Below are positions 56,408 to 64,000 of a stretch of 64,000 nucleotides of DNA, one piece after another; the first letter of the stretch is position 1; each line of letters opens with the position of its first letter. Position numbers and translations under genes: made by a program. Source of the DNA: Oikopleura dioica. Lineage: Eukaryota > Chordata > Appendicularia > Copelata > Oikopleuridae. The stretch spans positions 4,472,501 to 4,536,500 of the forward strand of contig OU015568.1 of NCBI GenBank assembly GCA_907165135.1. The letters run 5' to 3'. The notes under the pieces were generated by a model. The model ran no database searches. It had not been told where the DNA came from and was given only the letters and a program-made list of their open reading frames with translations.

Positions 56408-57145
56408 TTAAAATTGAGGGTTTAGCAAGGAATGAAATTGTCGATCAAGGTTAGACATTCCCTCGTATCTTTTGAAATTTGTATGAAAAATGATAAGATA
56501 TGCAGTGTATCCTACCGTTAGAAAAGAAACAAGCCTAGAAAAGAATTTTGAAGAAATGAAAGTGTTGGATATTGTCAGAGCAATAAGCATGATCACCAGT
56601 CGGGAAAAAGTGTCCTCTAAGAAATATTTAAAACCACCCCAAAAACGCCAGTAGAAGACCTCCCGGGTCTCTCTAAATTCACGGTTTATAACAGGCAACA
56701 AATACCATGAAAGAGCAATCTTCACAAGTAAATCACAAGTAAAGCTTTCAGAATTGTTATTGTTAATGCAATCATCTTTTGTTTTGGCCGGTTTATCTCC
56801 AATTCTAACGCCATCTTGTCTATTTTTTCTTCCAATGCCTTGATGGTCAAGCTTTTTGTCTCATTTTCATTTTCTAGTACCGAAGCACGCTCTTTTAATT
56901 TCCGAACTTCCCACGGAAGTTTTTGAAGTTCAAGAAGCTCAGACCGGATTGATTCCAAACGACAGTCGATAATTTCTTCAATTTTATTTCCAGATAGCTC
57001 TGAAAACTCTGAAACTTCAAGCCCACTTGAGATAAATGAAGGTCCTACCCGTTTTATCGGAATTGTCGTTTTCTTTGTCGTAGCTAACAACGCTTTCAGA
57101 AACGGAAGGTATGCTCGGTGATGCTTTTGGGCTTATGAAACTCAT
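56408..57145 (-). pseudogene. coiled-coil membrane protein, frame broken by an 11-bp tandem duplication
   Basis: ATG at 57145 encodes MSFISPKASPSIPSVSESVV. A 41-bp intron (GTAGGACC...TTTCAG) joins in phase to EFSELSGNKIEEIIDCRLES and a coiled coil (LKERASVLENENETKSLTIK), then a hydrophobic start (MIALTITILKALLV). The sequence TTTACTTGTGA is present twice in tandem on the minus strand (56722-56743). It creates a stop, and removing one copy would restore frame into LSWYLLPVINREFRETREVF, membrane helices, and a stop at 56408. So it is either a recent null allele or an assembly error. Architecture matches the 19376-20242 gene. The ATG lies 3 bp after the stop of the preceding gene. Confidence 0.6.
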
Positions 57146-57148
57146 TGC

Positions 57149-57683
57149 CTAAAAGTGTTTCTCTTTTTTTACTTGAAATATGCGAGTTTGTTCAGTCATA
57201 AAAATGGTTGACTCATTTGAAATCGGTACGAGGGTAAACATAAAAATCAACAAAAAGAATTTTGGTGCTTTATTGAAAGAAATATTTAATTTCTCATTAT
57301 TTTTTTTGCAATACGTCGATTGAACAAACTTGCAATTAACTGATTTCATTCGGTTCTTTTCTTCCTTTCGAGCTTTTATGTATGCTTGTAATCTTTGATT
57401 TTTCCGCATCGACAAAAGTTTGCTCTCAATTGCTTTTTGTCGAAGTGAATGATTCAAAATCTCGTCATTTTTCTCGACAACTCCGTCTTTTCCGACATGT
57501 TTTTCAAAAGTTGTCTTTTCTGGGGGTCAAGAAAGAGTCTTCAAGGGAAAAAAACTGATCAATTTTTGACCCCTACTTATGATGGGCAATGTCATTGAGG
57601 TGCCTTATCATTTCTTCGTTGTGTGAAACGGCACTCGCCTGATCAATTGCTAAAAATGCAAGAAAAAGAAAAAAGGGTCGCAT
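57149..57683 (-). CDS. small secreted basic protein, probably two exons
   Basis: ATG at 57683 starts signal peptide MRPFFLFLAFLAIDQASA. The second exon encodes EKTTFEKHVGKDGVVEKNDE, then a Lys/Arg-rich helix (RKNQRLQAYIKARKEEKNRM) and ends QVKKEKHF at TAG 57149. The first intron is ambiguous: a donor GTAGGG after DIAHHK gives the wrong phase, while GTGCCG after IDQA fits. The stop codon TAG is part of CACTTTTAG, a good splice-acceptor string, directly ahead of the next gene's ATG. No family recognised. Confidence 0.45.
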
Positions 57684-57858
57684 TTCGATTCTCAACAAAC
57701 CAAATGACAATTGTCAATTGAGCACGAGAAAGCATCTACTTCTACTGAAAAGTTTTTAAATATTAACCAAGCTTTTTGCAACCACTATCAAACCACTTCT
57801 TTTCGAGGATCAAAGTACAGTTTTAGACGGTTTTTAACAATTTATTAAAAGTTCAATT

Positions 57859-59146
57859 TTACAATGAACAAGCAATCTGGATTTGAATCGGGTCTTTATC
57901 GTCGTTTCGCTGAAAAATATTTGAAAACACGCAAGAAGTAATTTTCTGACTTGAATCATGAACGGAAAGTATCCATTTTCGTAGTCACCATGGCAGTTGG
58001 CTCCGTATTCACCGTATTTATTCATTGCTTATTTTGGTCGGCGGATTTTTCTTTTAATTTTCTATTTTTATGATTTATTGACCAATGCCTATTAGAGCGC
58101 CTTTAAAATTCGGAAAGACATCGATAATTCTTTGCATCGCATCTTTCGTCGCTTCACCAGGGGTCATTCCTAGTCTCATGTTCTCATGAGCCTGATAGGA
58201 AGGCACGAATCGCATCATTATGTCTCCATCGCCAGTTGCCGCAGCACCACCAGCTGGGCCAGCGTAACTGCCAGAGCCTGGAATCGGTGAATCGCCAACT
58301 CGGCCGGCAATTTTTCGACGTTTTCCGTTTGTCGATGTTCCTGTTCAAAATTGACTTGCTTGAGCTTATTTTGATACCTGCAGCTAGTTTTCCATTCAAA
58401 TCAAGAGCGACCATTCCGATCGTATCGTGATTGTCCTCGTTGATTTCAGCTCTCAAAGCTTTGACTCGTTCTTCATTCATCTCTGTTCTCATCGTTGCTA
58501 ATTGATAAGGGCCACAAGAATAAGCAGGATTAGGTGTCACGTTATTCCAGTAATTCGGCTGGCAGTTGCCCTGAAGCCACGTTTGATGATCAGCGGCAGA
58601 GTCGTTGGATGTCAGGGATTCTTCGACGCAGCCGAAGTTGAATGCAAAGTTTGATGCTTGATCTCCAACGAGCAAGGTGTGATCAGTGTTGTCAAAAACA
58701 TATCTCGCGACTTGAGCAGCGTTTTTGCATCTTCTCAGTCCTCCAACTGCGCCCACATTGTGCGTTTCTCCGTCCATTATCATCGCATCGAGGGTTGTCT
58801 CGCCATTTTCATCAGGGCTCCCGCCACAACCGACTGTTCCTCGACATCTGTCGCGCTCACAACTTGCCGTGCCAGTGGTAATGGCGTCTACCGCCGATCC
58901 GCCAACGCGCATGACTTCGAAAGCTTCGCTAGTTGCGGTGACGTAACCCCAAGTTGTGATTACGGCGGGGAGGATTGGACTTTCTGGCGGAGAAGGGGAA
59001 GAATCCGCGTTGTCCGATTTTCTCGCTAGAAAAATGAGGTTTTCGATCCTTTTCTGGGCGCCTACCAAGAACAAGAGCAGAAGTTGCGATGCAAAAATCA
59101 GCAAAATTGCAGCGCAAAAAGCGATTTGAATAATTCTCTCCTTCAT
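57859..59146 (-). CDS. AGA: aspartylglucosaminidase (N4-(beta-N-acetylglucosaminyl)-L-asparaginase)
   Basis: Ntn-hydrolase that cleaves the GlcNAc-Asn bond in lysosomal glycoprotein breakdown. Seen: [57 protein letters not shown], then the autocleavage site HDTIGMV with the catalytic Thr. After an intron: [29 protein letters not shown] and [11 protein letters not shown] further exon ([20 protein letters not shown]) and a last one ([16 protein letters not shown], stop 57859) complete the family's C-terminus. The ATG at 59146 is the first in frame. Instead of a short signal peptide it has a long hydrophobic segment ([20 protein letters not shown]), which could act as a signal anchor. All active-site regions are intact. 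Confidence 0.92.
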
Positions 59147-60053
59147 TTTTTTCAAAGTCAGATTTCAAGCGATTCTAGAGCTCAATGAAAGGTCCTTTTT
59201 TCTATTTGATTGGCATACAAAATGAACTTTTATGCTCATTTCTTTGAAAAGAATTCTGAAAATATAAGAGCACAAAGCTTCAGAAAGTTTCAAGAACATG
59301 TTAATAATCATTCTGTTTTTTTTTGTAAAGGAAAGTTTCAAAAAGTCAACTTTTGATTGAAAGCTTTCCAAATTTTCCGGAAACGCGAGGGCAATTCACC
59401 GCTTTTTTGAAATGTGGATGTGAATTATAAAGGAAATCGGATCAAGAGCAATTTCTCAAACTCGTCACTTCCTATCTGAGTAAAAAAGGGAGGAAGAATG
59501 GGACGGGCCGCGAAGTCGGAAGAATCGGAGGACATCAGCTTGGTCTTTGATTTGATCTTTGAAGAATTTATAATCATGTTTTGAGACTTGATTATCGAGA
59601 ATGTAGACCCCTTAGAAAAGCAAGTGCATTTCTGGAAGACCAATAAGCTTGTTGAATTTGGCCTACCGGCCAATCAAAATCCTGATCTATTAAATCACTT
59701 TCTTTTCTAAGAATCAAGTTGATTCTGCCCAGAAATATGACTCATCGAAATTGTCAAAAATTTAAAATTTTATAATTTTATTTTTAGTCGTCGAAATTGC
59801 AATTTCTATTTTGAAAAAACAATAAAAAAGACATGGTACATGAAAAATTGGGCGAAAGACGGGTCAAGTTTTGACTACACAATTCTAGCGTCGATAACAA
59901 ATTCCACTATTTGTCCTTGATGTTCCATAAACAACCAAAGGTTATCACACGCTCCTGCCATCAAAATACAAAAAAAGTCGAAAATCGTTTTTTTCTATTT
60001 TGAAATGATGAGCCACGAAGCATCTAAAAATAAGCGACCGGTTATCTTCGAGC
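59147..60053. other. intergenic with dispersed repeat
   Basis: Contains the ~70-bp repeat at 59632-59702. Otherwise AT-rich with no supported ORF. Includes the AGA promoter and the 3' end of the four-pass gene. Confidence 0.4.
59632..59702. repeat. ~70-bp dispersed repeat, copy 3
   Basis: GACCAATAAGCTTGTTGAATTTGGCC and CCGGCCAATCAAAATCCTGA match the copies at 13911 and 14700. Confidence 0.5.
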
Positions 60054-61373
60054 TCAACTCGGCCTTTCAAGTTGAAACGCGTCCGGAGCTTGCACTGGCG
60101 AGTCGCTGCGGATGATTAATCGACCAAAGCCCAGGCGGCTTTCGTGAACACCGCGAACGAGAGGTACTTTTGCCAAAATTGATGATTGAGCGGGCGAAAC
60201 ATTCAGGACTGCTGAATCAGGAGCAACCAATAAATCATGGTTTTTCAATTTATTGAGCTAAAATTCTTGCTCTTCGGATCGATAGGTTCCGACTGAACTC
60301 TCAGAAATAATTGTCCCGGTTTCAGTAAAGAGCGGTTTTCGAACTGGCTTTGGCGGTTTTTTTTTCTGTCGATGATGGTTTTGGTGATCATGGTTTTTTC
60401 GAATCGCTTGACGATGAGGCTCATCTCCGTCATTTGCTGCATCATCTGGCTCGTGACATTTTCCAGGTCGCTAATTCGGTCTTGTTCGTTGATCGCTTCC
60501 CCAGCTAAAATGATGTAGTTATTCTTAATCAAATACTTTGGTGCTTACGGCGTTTGGAATATTTCGACTTGTAGGTGCCCAGAAGGCTCTCTGCATTATC
60601 AAGACGTTGTTGAATATCTGAAGGAAGCGAATTTTGCCGCACAATTTCCACTTCTTCTCTTTCTTCCTGGATAACAGAGAGATAACTGTTTCTTCTTTCT
60701 ACTGGTGAAGCTTGTACCCCTTCGTTTTGTCGATTTTGAAGTTCGACTGGTTGATTCTCTGAGCGAAGAGATTGAGGATCAAAAGGACTTGGTTCTTTAA
60801 TGCAACAAAAGATTTCAGAGCAACACTGTAAAGATTTGTCATTCGCTCATAATTTTCTTATGCCCTTACTTGAAATGCTGATCCAAAGTTATTAACAATA
60901 TGGTATGAAAAGCAAGCCACAAGGACGTAGCAAATAGTAGTTGCAATAAGGAGAACTCGAATAAATTCGAAAGAATCAGTTAGTTCCTCCCTTATATGCT
61001 TATTTTCAAACAGCTCGATGAAATCAAAAAAAATTGTTTTCGCCATCGAGGCAAGGGTACAGAGAAGATTGAGACTTGCTGCTACCATGAGTTGTTTAAA
61101 ATTAAACGCAAAGTTCGTCTGATTTGATTTCATTGTGATGAAGCATCCAAATAACGCAGTTATGATTCCAAAGCAACCAACAATCATTCCTGTCCAATTT
61201 TCCCAATCACTTTTGTCGATTTTTTCATCATTGTCCCAAATTTGGGTTGCGTCAATTGCATCGTTGAAAAAATGAATAAGAACTTGTTCATTCGTAATCA
61301 GCCAAACCGAAAGAATTAACAAGCCGATACAGTGAACGAAAAGATCAGCCTTCAATCTATTCTCGCTAATCAT
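60054..61373 (-). CDS. four-pass membrane protein with long coiled cytoplasmic tail, 396 aa
   Basis: Exons 61373-60870, 60825-60549, 60504-60299 and 60257-60054 join in phase through introns of 44, 44 and 41 bp; the last uses a GTTCAG donor. Four hydrophobic segments: LFVHCIGLLILSVWLI, MIVGCFGIITALFGCFITM, LMVAASLNLLCTLASMA and FIRVLLIATTICYVLVACFS, with a small Asp/Trp-rich first loop. A Cys pair (CCSEIFCC) after TM4 could be palmitoylated. The tail has Glu/Arg-rich and Met/Gln-rich helices (NVTSQMMQQMTEMSL) and ends DAFQLERPS. Tetraspan-like topology (MARVEL/claudin style) but no signature motif. Unknown function. Confidence 0.7.
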
Positions 61374-62927
61374 AAGTATTCTCTACTAAAAATGACTGTA
61401 AGTCGTTACTGAAGCTCATTTTATGCGGGCAAGTTTCCCTTTTCCTCATCATTCGCACATCTTTGCCAAGGCGTTGTCTTGTTATATTTTTACATAGTAT
61501 TGAACTTTACTGCTCATTACGAGCAATTACGAGAGAGAGACTTGACTTTCGCATAAAACATATTTTCGCCGTAAATAATGATTCATGACGCAGAGTTTCT
61601 GACGGGCTGACCTTTTTCCGGGTGTTAAAAGTTAACGGATCAGTGATGTAAAACTATTCACAGATTTCTAGCAACCAAAAAGCCCCTTTTTCTTTGAAAA
61701 CATCAGCTTATGTCAAATTACTCCCAATAATTATTCTTCTTGTTGAATTCCAAGTGGTACTCAGAGCCACGCTCTTGTAACCCCACTTGAGCGAGATTTC
61801 AAAAAAAAAGTTGACAAAAATTCAACAATCGTCGCCGACGAAAAACACGAAAAAACACAATAGAACTCGACATTCAGGAAGGATGCCAAAATTTCTCGGT
61901 CTCCGAGATTGAAAAATCTTTCAACAAAGTTTTTAGGGCGTTGAAATTTATTGACGCTAGAATTTTCTTTCTTGATCGAGGTGTGACGACTTATAAGGTT
62001 GGTGTTAGGGTTAGCATTTTCGTTGAGGTTAGGGTTAATGTAAGGGATCAAAGCCAATATAATGTAGATATTCAATAAGGGCTTTAAGGGCTTGTATATC
62101 CTTAAATTGGTAATCGAGAGATTATCAATTGAAGAACAGTTGCAGTTGAGGGTCTGATCTAAGGTAGCAACTAGAAGGGTCTACCTAAGATAGTTTTCCT
62201 AACCCTAACCCCATTTTCATGATTCTTGATGGGGGTCCTGAATGATAATGTCAAAATCAATTGAAATTTCGATAGAAGCGATAGATTTTTATTTGCGAGT
62301 TAGAATAAGGGTATCACTTTGTAAACTTTAGGGGATAAATTCCAAGAAAAAACGCCGAAATATCATGCCGACCCCCTTAAAATCGACCATACTCTTATAT
62401 TTTCAAATCTTCTTTTAGTACAACCTTTTCTTCCTTGCGAAGCTTGAGGAAGCCAAGTTGGACAGAGTCTGTTCTCTTGATCTCGTGATGGCGCTCTTGG
62501 TCCGCTCTAGCGCACTTTGCGCCGCGCTAACAGCCCGCCGCCGCGCTTTATTTTTTTCTTCCTCTTTCAATTTTTTTTTCTGTTATCAACGCTCTCTGCC
62601 GCGATAACTCCCTGACCAAGTCTTAAATTTATACATTTTTAAACATTTATATTTCGCCCTCGAGAGATAAGAAGCGAAAAAACACGAAGAAAAACAAAGG
62701 TAAAGACAGAAAAAATGAAAATTTGAAAAGTGAGAAGTTGGAAGAGGATTAGAGCTCAGAAGCTCAAGGGTTGAGTTTCAGCCCATTTCAAGTGCCAAAT
62801 GTTCAATTTACTGGCCAGCATTTTGGGTTCAATTCGGATATTTCAAAAGGACAAAATATTTCAAAGCGATTATCATTTTTGCGCAGAAATTGGAATTTTC
62901 TTTTCATTTAAAAAATTGTTGGCAATA
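61374..62927. other. intergenic, no supported gene
   Basis: Upstream of the four-pass gene. Short TTAGGG/CCCTAA tracts occur near 62005-62035 and 62200-62212. GC-rich patch at about 62485-62550. The minus-strand frame 61761-62075 looks fortuitous. Confidence 0.4.
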
Positions 62928-63088
62928 AGTTGATACCCTTAATTTAAAGCAGCGACCCGTACTGACAACTTCATATTTATAATTTATAAATTATAATATA
63001 TTTATTATATAAAAATTTTATTATCATTTTTAAATTATAAATAAAAAGTTTCAGTAAGGCCTGTTGCTTTAAATTAAGGGTATCAACT
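62928..63088. mobile_element. 161-bp inverted-repeat MITE
   Basis: AGTTGATACCCTTAATTTAA at the left is the complement of TTAAATTAAGGGTATCAACT at the right (arms continue with AGCA/TGCT). The centre is almost all A/T. Same ACCCTTAA-type motif as the 10336-10430 element. Confidence 0.7.
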
Positions 63089-63563
63089 CATTGTCAAGAA
63101 TTTTTTCAATGAAAATAAAATAATATAAATTTGATAAGAAAAAAAACACATAATACACAAAGCATTTTTTCAATTATCAAAAGTTGTGGAATTCCATTGA
63201 GTTTTGTTTCCCCATCAATCACTAACGGGCACGTAAAAAGGTCGTTTTTCTGAGGTGAATTAGCATCAGAAAAGAAGAAAAAGAGTCATAAATGTATCGC
63301 CGGATCCGTTTTTGTTTTACGCCTTTCAGTACATCTGTACCGCCCCTTTTAAATCTTTCCCTTGAAAATCCCGCTCGTCAATGGGCCCATTTTTTGATAA
63401 AAGAGATAAACGACCTCCCTTCATCCCTTTTTTTCGAAGAAACATCGTACGTGTGAGTACTCGACGCGGTTGGCCGCGTTTTCCGGAGACCGCCATTTAA
63501 CATCTTTCATTCACGGCCAATTTATGGGGTCCATGATATGGTTTTTTATGAAGATCAGAAATC
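63089..63563. other. intergenic
   Basis: No gene or repeat recognised. Confidence 0.35.
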
Positions 63564-63807
63564 AAAATCGAGAAGCCGCTTGCGGCTTCGAGCTTCATAA
63601 TTGAAAAAGACGCGCGAAGCGCGGCTTTAACTTTTTTTCTCGAAGCCGCGAGCGGCTTTTTTGGGTATTAATTTTCGAAAATAATGTTTTAAAACGAAAA
63701 TTTCACCCGAAAAAGCCGCTCGCGGCTTTGAGAAAAAAAGTTAAAGCCGCGCTTCGCGCGTCTTTTTCAATTATGAAGCTCGAAGCCGCAAGCGGCTTCT
63801 CGATTTT
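63564..63807. repeat. 244-bp near-perfect palindrome with GCCGC hairpins
   Basis: Arms of about 100 bp: AAAATCGAGAAGCCGCTTGC...AAGCCGCGAGCGGCTTTTTT against the reverse complement ending CAAGCGGCTTCTCGATTTT, with a ~40-bp loop at 63665-63705. Each arm contains three smaller GCCGC/GCGGC hairpins. No target duplication. Confidence 0.85.
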
Positions 63808-64000
63808 ATTTATGAGTTTTATTGAGTTAACTTTTGATTTATGGTTTGCATTTTTGAGTAGAAAAAAAGCAAATCCTCTTGCAATTCCGCTGATTTCTCC
63901 GCTAGGAAACGCGCCAAAAAAAAGTTGAATAAGATTCATTAGCCTAATCCGTGAAAATAAAATTTTATCACCCTAAAACTCAGCGGCAGGATTCATGAGG

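Noticed and set aside
1-64000. tRNA, rRNA, CRISPR arrays or bacterial-type operons
   Set aside because: None recognised by eye. The window is eukaryotic, with spliced genes throughout.

Overview
The window looks like nuclear DNA of an appendicularian (larvacean) tunicate of the Oikopleura type. This is an inference from several signals read in the sequence. Most introns are about 38-60 bp. Several introns join exons cleanly only with GA..AG boundaries. Some genes lie almost end to end. The gene set is animal: a classical cadherin with a catenin-binding tail, an organic-anion transporter, arylsulfatase, aspartylglucosaminidase, CUB/EGF and Ly6-type receptors, and a large animal-type chitin synthase. 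The DNA is AT-rich with short GC-rich islands, and it carries many small transposons.

Layout. 1-2.2 kb: nested copies of a ~150-bp inverted-repeat MITE. 2.2-16.9 kb (+): a LAPTM-like four-pass membrane protein whose first exon appears to be separated from the rest by a ~12-kb intron filled with transposons, including two ~940-bp foldback elements with 8-bp target duplications. 17.4-23.4 kb: a secreted Ly6-domain protein (-), a coiled-coil membrane protein (+), a type I membrane protein with a helical ectodomain (-) and a coiled-coil protein (-). 23.8-28.8 kb: a transposon cluster, with a foldback element nested in another, then a ~3.0-kb hAT transposon with both termini, an 8-bp target duplication and a damaged transposase gene. 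29.9-33.9 kb (-): classical cadherin. 34.2-36.6 kb: small genes. 36.7-39.8 kb (-): an ARSB-type sulfatase with a transposon inserted exactly at a 5' splice site. 40.6-42.4 kb (+): a small membrane protein and a CUB-EGF-EGF receptor. 42.5-50.9 kb (-): chitin synthase, one intron of which holds a separate 137-codon ORF. 51.9-53.7 kb (+): small membrane proteins. 53.7-55.9 kb (-): SLCO/OATP transporter. 56.4-59.1 kb (-): three tightly packed genes ending upstream with aspartylglucosaminidase. 60.0-61.4 kb (-): a four-pass membrane protein. 61.4-64 kb: repeat-rich intergenic DNA with a 244-bp palindrome.

Functionally the genes are mostly cell-surface, secretory and lysosomal proteins with no single shared pathway: adhesion (cadherin), extracellular polysaccharide synthesis (chitin synthase), lysosomal glycan and glycoprotein breakdown (sulfatase, AGA, LAPTM-like) and transport (SLCO). 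The most unusual content is the layered set of DNA transposons and their effect on gene structure. Exon joins were inferred by hand from splice motifs and reading phase; individual boundaries may be off by one or a few bases.
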